Assembly: GCA_902728285.1 (NCBI GenBank) | Contig: CACVBU010000671.1 | Span: 310,001 to 374,000, forward strand | DNA length: 64,000 nt | Origin: Clytia hemisphaerica | Taxonomy: Eukaryota > Cnidaria > Hydrozoa > Leptothecata > Clytiidae | Direction: 5' to 3' | Part shown: positions 20,262 to 31,987 of the stretch, in pieces | Numbering within the stretch: position 1 is the first letter of the stretch | How the letters are laid out: each line of letters opens with the position of its first letter | Program-made: the position numbers and the translations under genes | Notes under the pieces: generated by a model | Told to the model about the DNA's origin: nothing | What the model saw: only the letters and a program-made list of their open reading frames with translations | Database searches by the model: none

Positions 20262-23144
20262 AGAGACATAGACTTTTTACTATTCGACTCTTCAACCGTC
20301 AATACCATCCCTGAGCAACAAAATACCCAAATCCAGTTGGACCTTCTTAACGCCAACCGAAACAACTACAGCATAGCGCATCTTAACATACAATCTATTA
20401 AAAATAAGACTGCCCAACTTGAAGCCATGCTGCTAAAACACAAATTTGATATTCTAACAATCTCTGAGACATGGCTCGTTGACAATCCTGCACTGATCAG
20501 ACAACTCAACTTCTCCGGTTATCATCCTTTCAAGTACAATAACAGAAATGGTAAACGTGGGGGTGGTGTTGGAGCCTACTTTAAAGACGGCATCAAACAT
20601 CGCCCAAGAACTGATATTGATAAGAAGGACACAACGATCGAACACCAGTGGTTTGAAGTGAAGGGAAAGAAAAGTCGCTTTCTTATAGCCGTCTTCTATC
20701 AACCAAGTTCCGAAGATGTCGACAAACGCGCCTGGCTTCAAAAATTCGAAATATTGATATCATACGTTCACACCATCTGGTCTGATCCAATTGTGATCAC
20801 TGGTGACACAAATATCGATCTTCTGAAAGAGAACTACAACGTTGCTAACGAATATAAAGATACCCTAGATCGTCTAGGTTTACGTCAACAAGTGAAGAAA
20901 CCAACCCGGAAAGGAAAAACCTGCATTGACCATATCATCACCTCGTTTTCGAAAGTCGTCGGCGAACACGTAATACCCTGTTGCGAAATGAGTGATCATG
21001 ATGCACCTTTCGTCATCTGCAACCTCAGGAAACCAAGATTCGAACCAAGGTTTAAATACATACGTAATGAAAAAAACTTCGATATATATGCGTTTAAAAG
21101 CGATATCGCACAAGTACCATTTAATCTAGTTTACGCCTTCGACTCCGCCGAGGAACAGCTTGACATATTCAATGAACTGTTTACTAGCTGTCTTAGCCGA
21201 CATGCACCACTTGTAAAGCAGAAAATTACACGTCCGCCAGCTCCATGGTTGAAAGATCTCAATATCGGCGAGAAACAAAGAGAAAGAGATTACCTCCGCG
21301 CTAAGTGCCATGCCCCCGATGCCGAAGAGGGAGACTGGAACCTCTACCGTAAAGCTCGTAATGAACTAAAGACTCTCATTCGTGTAACCAAATCTTCTTT
21401 CTTCCGTCGTGCCCTATCCTCTAAACGACCGAAAGAGGTGTGGTCTACCATCCATCGTATCCTCAAGCCGAATCCTCAAAAGATCCACGCTGAGCCTGAC
21501 ACCCTCAACCAACACTTCAACACAACTGCTGGGAGACTACTTAATTCACAACCGAAACCAGAGCAGCTCCTTCACCAACTCATTGACGATCTACCTGAAT
21601 TTGATGACGCGTTCACCATTGCCCAAGTCTCCTACGCTGATGTTCGTAAAGCCATTAGAAATCTTCGGGACGATTGCTCAACCGGTCACGACCAAATGCC
21701 ATCAAAATACATAAAACTGTCCACAGATGAAATCTGCAGTCCGATATGTCACATCATTAACAGCTCTATTCAACAATCGATCTTCCCAAGTCAATGGAAA
21801 ATATCAAAAATCAGCCCAATTCCTAAAATTGAATCACCGAATGAGCCAAGTGATTATCGTCCAATATCGATTTTACCTATTCTATCAAAAGTTTACGGGA
21901 AACTCATCATGATACAAATGACAAACTTTCTTGAACACCAGGAACTCTTGTCACAATACCAATCTGGCTTTCGTAAGGGCCATTGCACTGTAACCACATG
22001 TATTAAAATCAAAAATGACATTCTGAAAGCTATGCACCACGGAGAGATCACACTTGCTGTTCTTGCCGATTTCTCGAAAGCATTTGACACCGTTGACTTT
22101 GAAACTCTGATAAAAAAGCTTCATTCGCTCCACTTCTCGAAGAAGTCCTTAAGTATTCTTGCAAACTACCTCAGCAGTCGACAACAGTACGTACAAATTG
22201 ATGATAAGAGATCACCCGTCTTAACTGTCACTAATGGTGTGCCGCAAGGGAGCATATTGGGTCCCGTCCTCTTTAACATCTATGTTCACGACATGGCATC
22301 TAAGACCACCGCCAAATGTGTTCAGTATGCCGACGACACCAGCATCTATCGTCACACCAAACCTGCCAACCTTGAACTAATTAGTCAAGAAGTTCAGAAC
22401 GATGTCAATGTTATCGAGGAGTGGTCACGCGACTCAAACTTAATCTTCAATGCAAAAAAGACAAAATCGATGCTCTTTGCCACCAGTCAAATGGCACGAA
22501 GACACGACTTTTCTTTTGAGATAAAATCAAACAACGAAATGATAATCGAGCGAGTTCCATCATTCAAACTGCTTGGTGTCACGTTTAACGAAAATCTCAC
22601 ATGGAACGCCCATGTTAAAAATGCGATAACGAAAGCTTACGGAACACATAAAAGTCTCGCGCTGATTAAACGTTATCTACCGTACCGACTTCGTTGCCAG
22701 CTTGCCGAAACCCTCGTCCTAAGTAAACTGGACTATGGTAATGCTGTCTTCAACAATGCACCAGACTACATTTTCAAACAACTACAAAAAATACAAAATG
22801 CCGCTGCCAGCTTTGTAAGAAAGAGTTATTCGCGGGAAACTGATGTCATCGCTATGAAATGGCTTCCGGTAAAGGAACGCTCGGACTACAGTATGGCTAG
22901 ACTCGCATGGAAATCCGTTAATATGAGTACTTGGCCAAAGTTTCTCCCAATGGAAAAATATGAGCAACCTATTACTAGGAACGACCGTACCGGTGGTACA
23001 AAATTGCGTGAATATTTGAATATTAATGGCTCGTTTGAATTTGAAGCTCCAAGAATTTTTAATGACCTTCCTGTCGTAACTCACTTGAATATAAAGTTTT
23101 CTGCAAAGAGGCGAAAAATGATTTCCTAGATAAAGCTCTTGCTA
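20262..23144 (+). CDS. LINE ORF2: AP endonuclease and reverse transcriptase, C-terminal frameshift
   Basis: Nicks target DNA and reverse-transcribes the element RNA. Numbering from the TTG at 20337: endonuclease motifs SIAHLNIQS (12), SETWL (43), GGGVGAYF, GDTNID (155), SDHDAPF (218). RT motifs DYRPISILPILSK (505), QSGFRKGH, ADFSKAFDTV (576, motif A), NGVPQGSILGP (632, motif B), YADD (663, catalytic). A C-terminal region follows. The frame is open upstream to 20262 but has no ATG, so initiation is unclear or the copy is truncated. At about 23094 a one-base shift replaces the expected end; the other frame reads VFCKEAKNDFLDKALARSLQ then stop at 23142-23144. Apart from this the ORF is intact, suggesting a young copy. 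Confidence 0.9.
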
Positions 23145-23530
23145 GAAGCCTGCAGTAGTACAAGCCTTATTTAAAGCTTTTTCTCGGCTTGATATCTTCT
23201 GCTATCTTCTCAGCATAAGCTTTTGTTTTACATATACTGACACTCAATCTCTAGTTTCTCGTATGCGATATCTCCCATAATCATTTAATGAAAAACTGCT
23301 TAATATTCCACTTTTTATATTGCAATACCCATATTAGTTTGTTAACAAGTCACAATTCTAGATACATTATAATCTCTTCTCTAGCACAAGCCATATTATT
23401 ACGTCAGTAAGCAATCATATTTCTTAATTTCATTAAAATTTTAAACCAAATATGTTACTTGAAATTTATTTTTATATACAGTATGATATGTTCATAGGCA
23501 CTGGTACAGACCCCTTCGCACTCGTATTTA

Positions 23531-23818
23531 ACACCCCTGTCTCAGTGCCCCGGTGGCATGGTTTCAGTACATGATTTTTTTCAGTACATGGTTTCAGTAC
23601 ATGATTTTTTCCTACGTCACTGCAGTAATCAAATTTTTATTGCACTCATTTGTGAATTGAGATATAAATTGAATAAAGACAGCAACAATAAAAAACAGTT
23701 CTTGAATTCCCAAGCCATTTAGGTCAGGACGATCACAAATGAGTGCAATAAAAATTTGATTACTGCAGTGACGTAGGAAAAAATCATGTACTGAAACCAT
23801 GTACTGAGACAGGGGTGT
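23531..23818. mobile_element. palindromic ACACCCC-tip MITE with TATTTA duplication
   Basis: Tips ACACCCCTGTCTCAGT and ACTGAGACAGGGGTGT, flanked by the exact 6-bp duplication TATTTA (23525-23530, 23819-23824). The inside is a strong palindrome: CAGTACATGGTTTCAGTACA through CACTGCAGTAATC to GCACTCATTTGTG is inverted on the right side, leaving about 78 bp of spacer. The left side also carries GCCCCGGTGG from the usual family and a duplicated CAGTACATG block. A diverged copy of the internal sequence is at 25037-25190. Confidence 0.85.
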
Positions 23819-24262
23819 TATTTAGTATCTATTCCATATGTCTATTCAATTCTTCGTTCACTTTTCTACATAGTCTCAATTAGCTCAATTAGTATTTACA
23901 ATTCCTATCTCCCATCCAATTTTGTATAGTCTAACTTAATTTATATTTCATCATCTGTTTCATTGGTGGTCTACCAGTATTATGTTTTTTTTGTTTTTTT
24001 TTAGGTAAAGTTAGTTATTTATTTTATGTTCACCTTAAAATATTGAAAATGACAAACAGGCCTTGCTATACCGGTTTTATCTTCGTTTGGCTGCATTCGA
24101 ATTTATTACTTCTGGTCGCGGGACTAGATATCGTCCCAATTCTGAGTTAATCTTCTGCTTACAATTACTAACACTCTACTTTGCTAGCGTAGCCGGTCAG
24201 AGCATCTCACTAGTATACTTAATAATTTTATAAATATAAATATTTTTTTCTAGACTTTGCAC

Positions 24263-25626
24263 GAGTCTGCTAATTGACGCGCCTTACGCGCCCACGCGCC
24301 CTCGTATTTTTAACGCACCTTCGCGCCTTACGCGCCCACGCGCCCTAAAATGCTACGCGCCCACGCGCCTACGCGCCCTGGTAATTTGACGCGCCCTAAA
24401 AATTTGACGCGCCCTGATAATTTGACGCGCCCTAAAAATTTGACGCGCCTTAAAATATCGACGCGCCCTGATAATTTGACGCGCCCTAAAAATTTGACGC
24501 GCCCAGATAATTTGACGCGCCCTAAAAATTTGACGCGCCCTGAAATATCGACGCGCCCTAAAAAATCGACGCGCCCTGAAATATCGACGCGCCCTAAAAA
24601 ATCGACGTGCCCTGATAATTTGACGCGCCCTGATAATTTGACACTACCTAAGTAGTGAAATGAAACACTTTTCTTTTTTTGATACTTTTTTAATGAGCCT
24701 AAAAATGTTTAGTTTTAGCTAACCATGCCTGTTTTGTGAAAAATTTATTTGGTGTAAAAAGCTTCTTACCTATATGCAAGTAGAAGTATTTTGCAGTGTT
24801 TTTGTTTCATCGTTTTTTTTCTAGAAGTTTATATTGTTTTAACATTTTTTTAAAAGTTTTTACTGTATTTTTAATACTGCACTTTTGCCTTATGGTAAAA
24901 AATCTTTTGATTGATTTGAAAATCAGTGTTTTCTCCATGTCTCATAAAGAATGTTGTTCTTATCCCAGTGTCGTTCTATGAGCGATTGAGGATACAAACC
25001 TTTTTCCCGAGTATTTTATTACCAAGCCATAATTCGTGTTTTCAGTACATGATTTTTTTCTACGTCACTGCAGTGATCAAATTATTATTTTAAATCACTC
25101 TTTTCCAAATTGAGATGTACATTTAACAAAGACAGCGACAATGGAAAACGTTTCAAAAATTCCCAAGTCAAAGATGATTACAAAAAGTTGGGTTTTCTGT
25201 GAAGGGACAAATTTGTGCATTTTCCCCTGTAAATTGAATAGAAATAACGTGTAGCATGCACAAATTCTATGAAATAGACTAATAAAGCGTACATAATGTG
25301 TACAGCCGATAAATGGAACGGGTCGACTTTAGGCTAATCCCTTAAGAAATGATCATTTTGCTAACGCCGACATTCTTTTATATACCAACCATGTATGATT
25401 AGACTGGTCCCATTATTCCGTCCGTCAAAACCGTCGAAAACTTAAGGCACATCAAAACCCTAGGGCGTGTCAAATTTTCAAGGCGCGTCGAAAATCTAGG
25501 GCGCGTCGGAATCATAGGGCGCGTCGAAATCATAGGGCGCGATGGCGCGTAGGGCGCGTAAGGCGCGAAGGCGCGTCAAAAATATGAGGGCGCGTGGGCG
25601 CGTAAGGCGCGTCATTTAGCAGACTC
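24263..25626. mobile_element. TIR element with GACGCGCCC subterminal repeats, 9-bp duplication
   Basis: TIRs start GAGTCTGCTAATTGACGCGC and continue through CTTACGCGCCCACGCGCCCT for about 60 bp. The left subterminal zone holds roughly twenty units of GACGCGCCCTAAAAATTT and variants; the right has the inverted set (AGGGCGCGTCGAAATCAT). The 9-bp duplication ACTTTGCAC flanks it exactly (24254-24262, 25627-25635). A 9-bp duplication fits Mutator-like elements, but no transposase is present. A 101-codon ORF at 24350-24655 is only the translated repeat. Confidence 0.85.
25037..25190 (+). repeat. diverged copy of the palindromic MITE interior
   Basis: TTCAGTACATGATTTTTTTC, CTACGTCACTGCAGTGATCA, then ATTGAGATGTACATTTAACA and AAAGACAGCGACAATGGAAA match 23570-23710 in order. 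It lies inside the 24263-25626 element, either as part of it or as a further nested insertion. Confidence 0.6.
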
Positions 25627-25735
25627 ACTTTGCACACATATGCTATATAATATTTTCAGCCGAAGAGCCAAATGTAAATTTTGGAGATTGAAATATATAT
25701 ACCATTATCATTATTATTGTTATTATTATTAAGAT

Positions 25736-26340
25736 CGTTGTTTTTATTCTTTTGTTGATTCAAGGCACGTTACCTTGGTCCAACTCTGCTTGCACGTCGG
25801 GACAACTGCTTTGACTCTAGCTAGTAAGTCAACCCATCAACAGAGATTGTTGGTTAGGCTCTATTCACACTTTCAACTTCGAGCTGTCGACGACTGGAAA
25901 CAACCTGGTGTTCTCAGTTCGAGTCAAGCTTACGTTTCCTTGGTCCAGACCATTGAGTTTAAAGCCCGAAGGGCTAGAAAAGAATCTCTAACCTTTCTCA
26001 GGCAAGAAAAAGTAAAGCCTTGAAAAATGCGCCGTATTTTTGACGACAGATTGAATCTAGCAATTCCTTTGTTTACGATTGATATTTTTTTCGAAATTTA
26101 GCGGTAAATTTTAGTTTCAATCTGTCATTTGTGTAAAAACCAGACGAGCCGCTCAAGGCCGCGCAACTTTGGTAGGATTTGTTGACTTCATCCTGGCAAA
26201 AAGTGAATGCTGGAAAGATGCTGTTACAAAAACATGGCTGAATGAAAACAAGATGAGACTCTATATGAAAAGTGACAAAATCAAAATATGACTTGAAGCT
26301 TTGAAAATTGATGTTAACTCCACTCATACATACTCTTAAT
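25736..26340. other. no recognisable gene
   Basis: A GC-richer ORF of 82 codons lies at 25775-26023 (from a non-ATG or ATG-like start). It has no motif I recognise and I cannot show that it is coding. The remainder is AT-rich. Confidence 0.25.
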
Positions 26341-26359
26341 TGATGTGCAAAAAAGAAAA

Positions 26360-26570
26360 CGCAGGTCTTTTTTTAGACTGGCGTGCCGATCGGGCACGAA
26401 CGGTATCACGCGGGAAAAGTGAGCGTAGGAGTTAGTTAAGCGTGGGAAATTTTGTCGGCGGCAAGGGATGAAAGCCCGACTGGAGCGAAACGCCAGGAAG
26501 GAAAAAACGGCTAAGCTGAAGCCCCAATCTCACACGGCCCGATTACGGCCGTGTCGAAATGAATGAACTT
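26360..26570. other. GC-rich island of unknown nature
   Basis: About 200 bp of much higher GC content than its surroundings, with self-complementary words such as GTGCCGATCGGGCAC and CACACGGCCCGATTACGGCC GTGT. It could fold strongly and may be a structured RNA, a LINE/SINE 5' region or a horizontally acquired piece. I find no rRNA, tRNA or ribozyme core that I can support. Confidence 0.3.
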
Positions 26571-27602
26571 TGAGAAATTCGTGAAATTAGAAATGAAAAC
26601 ATCCATCAAATTAGCAGATCGTGTTAATTTGATTTTGGGGGAGTGAGTGATTGGAACAAAAATGGCTGACTTCTAGTGTAAATTTTTACTTGAAAAGATG
26701 TTTTATTTCTTGCATCTTTTTTGATGTGTCTCTTTATTGTGTATGTGGCTTTTTCTTTATGGTTCTCTTCATGCAGAATTCTTCGACTCTTTTTGTTTTG
26801 CTTTGATTTGAGAGGCAAGAGGAGAAGATGGAAAATCTTATACATCAGTTTTCAGAACTTGTTCTACTTTTATATTTTTCATAACTGATTCAATTTTAGG
26901 AATGGAGTATTGAGCTTGCAAACACTATAGTCCAGGCAGTATGGGACACTTACCCCCACCTTGCCAGTGAACAAGGTTTTCGACTATTTTTGGGTTCCAA
27001 CACATCTATATTTTGAGGATTAAGATGGTTTTCAGGCTAACTACCTATCACCAATGTTGGGTAGGGCCCAAAGTGAGGGATGGTAGAGAAAATGGGGAGC
27101 AACTTATTTGCCTGGGGTAGGTCAGTTATTTTCCTTATATCTCAAAAAGTTGAAACGATACAGCTCTAAAAATTTATACATAAGTTGCAAACATACTAAA
27201 AAATATTCTCTCAAAATTTTGGGTCATTTCAATAAAAATTGAGTATTTCACAGACCAGAATATTCAAATTTGTCAAAAAATGACTTTGTTTTTGACAGCC
27301 AAATGATTTGGTGGCCAAAAATGTTTTCTACCTAAGCCTTTACATATAATAAATTTTTTTTGCTCCAATATACCAACTTGAAATTTTACAGACCCAAGAA
27401 TTCAGACCAGAATCTCTGAAAAATTCATTTTGGCAGTTCTACAATATGGGTAGAACCCCATTGGTATGTGCAGACGATAAGGGTCGTTTTTTTCACCTTT
27501 CAAAGTCTCTCTAAGGGTCGGAAAAATCAGAAAGTTTTAGATTAGTCTCTCTAATGGTCAGAAAATTCAGGATTTTTAGAAAATTTTCTATTCAGAAGAT
27601 TT
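26571..27602. other. no recognisable gene
   Basis: AT-rich. TCTCTCTAAGGGTCGGAAAA / AGTCTCTCTAATGGTCAGAA is a short imperfect tandem repeat at about 27505-27560. Nothing else supported. Confidence 0.25.
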
Positions 27603-29217
27603 TTGTTTGAAGAAAAACCAAGAATTCCTGCTACTTTGAGACGAACCGATTTCAAAATTCAAGAGTTAGAAGATGAATCGCTTGGATCGTTAAACTTGAT
27701 TATTGACAAATATGTTTTGTATCGAAAACGAGTTTCACTTGGTGAGATCGGAAAAACAGCTCAATTCTGGATGATATACCTTGACCTCATGCAAATCCAA
27801 ACGGTGGCACACACCGCAGTTCAAGAAAATATTTGGAAATCCCTGATGCATTGCTGGGAAGAGTTCTTACCAATGTATTTCATCCTCAACAAACGTAACT
27901 ATGCCAGGTATGTTCTGTCTAGTATTATACTGTTAATAGATTGAATCTCCTTTTAAGTGTTCAGCAAATCATTGAGCAATCGGTAAAGGTGATCTGTGCA
28001 GATAATAAAACTCCTCAAATTTTCCTCAGGTATGGATAGGTATGGATCCTATTACTACGAAACAATGACCAAACTTGAATTGAATTACCCCGGTACGGCA
28101 GGTGACTTATCACCATATGGTGTGTTCAAGCCCAAGATAGTTATCCTATAACGACAGCAGCAGATCAAAGAGGAGAGCAGACAATCAACAGAGATGCAAA
28201 GACCACTGGTGAGTAATTAATATCTTTCAAAACATTTTTACTTCAACCTTCAACGACGTTTTTATTAGTAAAGACTTCATAGTAAAAAAGAAAGAAACGG
28301 TAACAATGTTTAATATTAATATTTTAGGTGGAATCAAAGGATTTGCATCGGAGAAGATGAATGTTACTTGACTAAAAGATTTTTCCAAACCATCCACAAT
28401 AACGAAAAGTTTGACAGAATCGACATCGTGGCAGATACATATAGAGATTTCAGTATCAAATCTGGTGAAAGAGAGAAAAAGGGGCTCAGCCAAGAGAATA
28501 TTGATCAAATCAACTGATGGGAAGATACCAAGAGACATCGAAGCATTTTTCTCCAACAACGAAAACAAAACCCGCTTGACCAACTTAACTTTTGAATACA
28601 TCAATGAAAATCCTATCGAATGTTTGAAGCTGTTGAGTTGCAATCAGGTTGCTTTATCGTGAGATCAATGTTGTGATATCGTTTCGTCATCTGGAAGTCA
28701 ACCATAGCCGCAACTTGTCAGTGACCAAGAAGAAGCAGACACGAAAGTCGTACTCCATACTATTCAAGTATTATCAGAGAGTCCCTCAAGAAACCGAAAT
28801 GAAAAGCCAAAGTGCGTTTGAATCCGATCACCGTCGGGATATTATTGGATTGGGTACAATTGTTGAGAGGTCAAGGGTGCTATTTGATTATGGTACTAGC
28901 ACTAACCGCAAGAAGGTTTGGCTAAATGAAATATAAATGTCAACTGACCTACGCCAGGCACTGATAGGATTTCATGCCTTTACAGGCAACGACTTTCTTC
29001 GTTTCTTCGGAAAGGTAATCAAGGATGTTTGGACGTCCTCGCAAATGATGATGAAGCTGTTGAAGCTTTTACACAGCTTGGACGTGATTGGGATGTGACA
29101 AACAAAGTGAAAGAGGTCCTTGAAAGATATGTATGCAAAATCTACGGGTCAACGAAGAAAACGGTCAATGAAGCAAGATTTCAGCCCAGAAAGGGGTTGT
29201 TGTTGATCTGTCTTTGA
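27603..29217 (+). pseudogene. family A (PIN-like / HAxxGCD) gene, decayed copy 1
   Basis: Pieces occur in the order that I know for an uncharacterised multicopy invertebrate family. First TAQFWMIYLDLMQI with NYAR (27745-27910), then DQRGEQTINRDAKTTG (28155-28212), then GGIKGFAS (28328). Next come DRIDIVADTYRDFSIKSGER (28414) and KRILIKSTDGKIPRDIEAFF with NENKTRL (28485-28580), DQEEADTKVVLHTIQ (28718, acidic PIN/FEN-like core), GFHAFTGNDF (28969) and LGRDWDVTNKVKEVLERYVC (29077). Several frameshifts and stops separate them, so the copy is dead. The biochemical role of the family is not established; the acidic motifs suggest a FEN/PIN-type nuclease fold. Confidence 0.65.
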
Positions 29218-29889
29218 TCCCCGTTTGCCAATCTGTTTTCGAACTTCACTTAGAGAGGGCCAACTATGTAGCTAGAATTTGGAAACTGGCTGGGTTGGCA
29301 ATGATCGATGCTCCTCATCCATCAGGACATGGTTGGGATTTTGACGGGGACATCGAATAGATTGTCGAGATGTTTCTTGACGACATTACCACTCTATTCC
29401 TGTCACTGGAAGACAAAGACGAGAGTGGTGATGATACCGATTGTGATGAATGTAAACATAACGACTCAAAGTATGGCGAGGAAGAAAGTTATCGTGAAAA
29501 CAGTGATTTTGGAGAGGATGATTGATCAGGAAACTAAATTTACTAGGTCAATATCATTATGTTATATATTATAAACGGTGTCAAAATTGGCTTCAATACC
29601 TTCCGATTTCATTTTGGTCTGGAAAATACACGGCTTTAGAATATTTTTATATTATTTTTTGCCACCGCAGGGAGCCTAAAGCTCCCGAGGATGGCATTCA
29701 TAGTTTCACGCATAAGGAAAGTTGGGCAAACATCTCATAATTTTGCGCGCGTTTTTCAGTATTTTAGTTCCGCTTAACGGAACATATTAGCAATTAACGG
29801 TTATTTGATTTCCCGGAATGACGAGCGCGCTTCATTTTTGTTTTAAATATTCAGAATGCTCCGTCTAATCGTGCTGTAGTTTTGCTGTG
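29218..29889. other. 3' remnant of family A and AT-rich spacer
   Basis: About 29230-29330 still reads like coding relic (HLERANYVARIWKLAGLAMI in one frame), probably the C-terminal end of the family A copy, followed by an acidic stretch (DDTDCDECKHND). From 29600 to 29889 nothing is recognised except CGCTTAACGGAA-type inverted words around 29770-29800. Confidence 0.35.
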
Positions 29890-31987
29890 ATGGATCAATC
29901 CTATGATTTAGTTCAATACAGTAAACAAAGCACATACAAGGCAATAAAAACTACGAAACCTGAGGATTGGGCTAATTATAGGCGGCAGAGAAATTTGGTC
30001 GTTCAGCTAAACAAAAAAAATTTTTTTTAAAATTTTCTTCAGCAAAAATTCACATAAGTCTAAGCATTTCTGGGATGCTATCAAAACAAAATTTTCAGAC
30101 AAAAACTGCAAAGCTGAAGGAAAAGTTAAATTGCTTGAAAATTATATACTACATACATCTGATGAGAAGGTTGCCGATATTTTTAATTCATATTTTAATA
30201 GGATTACTGAGACACTTGAAATCCCAGCCTGGGAAGGTCAAACCACAAATCTAAATTCTAACCCTCTGGAAAAATACGAAGAACATCCAAGCATCAAAAA
30301 TATAATTTCTCAAAAAATCTCAGATGAGGTGTTTGACTTCTCCCAGGTTGAACAATCTGATGTCCTCAAAGCAATTTTTAAGTCTAAATAAATCAAAATC
30401 AGTTAGTGGGACTATACCGACTCGTGTGCTTAAGATTGCTGCAAATATCTGTGCTCCATTCCTAACTTCATGTTTTAACAAATGCGTCGTATCTGGAACT
30501 TTTCCAGATAGGCTAAAACTTGCAGACATAATTCCGAGTTTTGAAAAAGGCTCACTAACCGATAAAGTCAATTATAGACCAATCAGTTTACTCCCTGTTG
30601 TATCCAAAATCTTTGAGCGTTTGATTGTTAATCAATTAAATGCGCACTTTGAACCATGATTCTCCAAATTTTTGTGCGGTTTTCGAAAAGGTTATAGCAC
30701 TCAACATGCCATTTTGAATTTGATCAGAGATTGGCAGAGTGCTATTGCAAATAATAAAAAAGTGGGAGCGGTCTTAATTGACTTATCGAAAGCCTTTGAT
30801 TGTCTGCCCCATGATCTCTTGTTAGCAAAACTTTCTGCTTATGGACTCGGTCAGAGTTCCATCAAATTAATGCACAGTTATTTAAGCAATAGAAAGCATC
30901 GGGTAGGTATAGGTTCTCATCTTAGTTCATGGCTTGATATTTTGCTTGGAGTACCTCAAGGATCTATTTTAGGACCTCTGTTATTCAATATTTTTATTAA
31001 TGATCTATTTTATTTTATCAAGGAAATTTCAAATTTTGCAGATGATAATACTTTATCAACATCAGGTTCCAACATTGACGAGGTCAACTTAAACCTCTTA
31101 CGTAATCTGAGTGTTGTTCTTGATTGGTTTAAGCATAACTCAATGGTTGCTAACCCCTCTAAATTTCAATTAATTTATCCTGGTACTTTCAACGCAAATC
31201 TCTCTCTGTCTAGTGAGAATACCCACACGTCACCGAACTCTGCAAAAAATAAAATCAAAAACTTAGGGCTTTGCGAAGAATGAGAAACTTTATATTTCAA
31301 GACCAAACAAAGCTTCTTGTAAATTCTTACATTTTGTCACCTTTCAACTATTGCCCACTCGTCTGGATGTTCTGTGGTAAAGGGGGTAGCAACATGATTG
31401 AAAAATGCCACCACAGAGCACTCTGTGCTTTGAAGAATAAACAAAACTCGAGCTATGATACCTTACTAACTGATTGTAATGCGATAAGTGTACATGCAAG
31501 AAACCTAAAACTTCTTCTTACTGAAGTCTTTAAATCTATACATGGACTTGGACCTCGCATAATGCATGGTATATTTGTCACATTACAATCAAAGTATAAT
31601 CTTCGTTCTGGTCACACCTTGTCTCTCCCTTTATATAAAAAATACAACAGTGCCTTTGGAGTAAACACGTTCGATTTTAGAGTTGTTTCTACCTGGAACA
31701 AATTACCATCTTCTGTCGAATCTCAAGAAAATTTAGGCTCTTTTGTAAGCGCTCTAAAGGATGTTTTACCCACGTGCACTTGTAATATTTGTACATAGCT
31801 TTATATTTTATTATTATTGTTATTATTATGTTAATTAATTTATTATGAATATTTTCCTATTTTTCTTAGAAATTTTTTGTTTTGATTTTATGACCAGTTG
31901 GATTGGATTAGAACTTACTTTGTAAATTTCTGGATTGTTTTTACCCAACTTAAAATAAAGAGTAAAAAAAAAAAAAAAAAAAAAAAA
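29890..31987 (+). mobile_element. 5'-truncated LINE with poly-A tail, reverse transcriptase decayed
   Basis: Begins in the endonuclease-RT linker (EDWANYRRQRNLVVQLNKKN). It then carries RT motifs NYRPISLLPVVSKIFERLI, GFRKGYSTQHAILNL, LIDLSKAFDCLPHDLL (motif A), LGVPQGSILGPLLFNIF (motif B), NFADDNTLS (motif C, FADD) and a C-terminal domain (SPFNYCPLVWMFCGKG). Frameshifts occur near 30080, 30375 and 31270 and a TGA at 30658-30660. It ends with AATAAAGAGT and an uninterrupted A-run at 31964-31987, the mark of target-primed insertion. It belongs to a different LINE lineage from 20262-23144 (FADDNT rather than YADDTS). Confidence 0.85.

Larger units (their letters stand above)
20262..25735 (+). 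mobile_element. CR1/L2/Jockey-group LINE with two nested insertions
   Basis: The ORF2 coding part (20262-23144) is followed by an AT-rich 3' region. I propose that this ends at the (ATT)n-type microsatellite at about 25700-25735, preceded by GGAGATTGAAATATATATAC. Two TIR elements lie inside that 3' region, 23531-23818 and 24263-25626, each with exact target duplications, so removing them leaves roughly 1 kb of 3' UTR. No ORF1 and no ATG in frame near the endonuclease start, so the copy is probably 5'-truncated. The 3' boundary is inferred, not proven. Confidence 0.6.

Noticed and set aside
24350..24655. 101-codon ORF with repeated TRPxNL units, or a CRISPR-like array
   Set aside because: It is the translation of an 18-bp subterminal repeat of a TIR element; units differ little, there are no unique spacers, and the context is eukaryotic.
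25775..26023. 82-codon GC-richer ORF as a gene
   Set aside because: No domain, no splice context and no neighbouring support; it could be chance or a repeat fragment.
26360..26570. rRNA fragment or hammerhead/HDV-type ribozyme
   Set aside because: GCGAAAC-like and GGATGAA words are present but the required core order and pairing could not be built; no rRNA signature recognised.
30320..30571. minus-strand ORFs within the LINE RT regions (also around 20454-22133)
   Set aside because: They are shadows of the reverse transcriptase coding strand.
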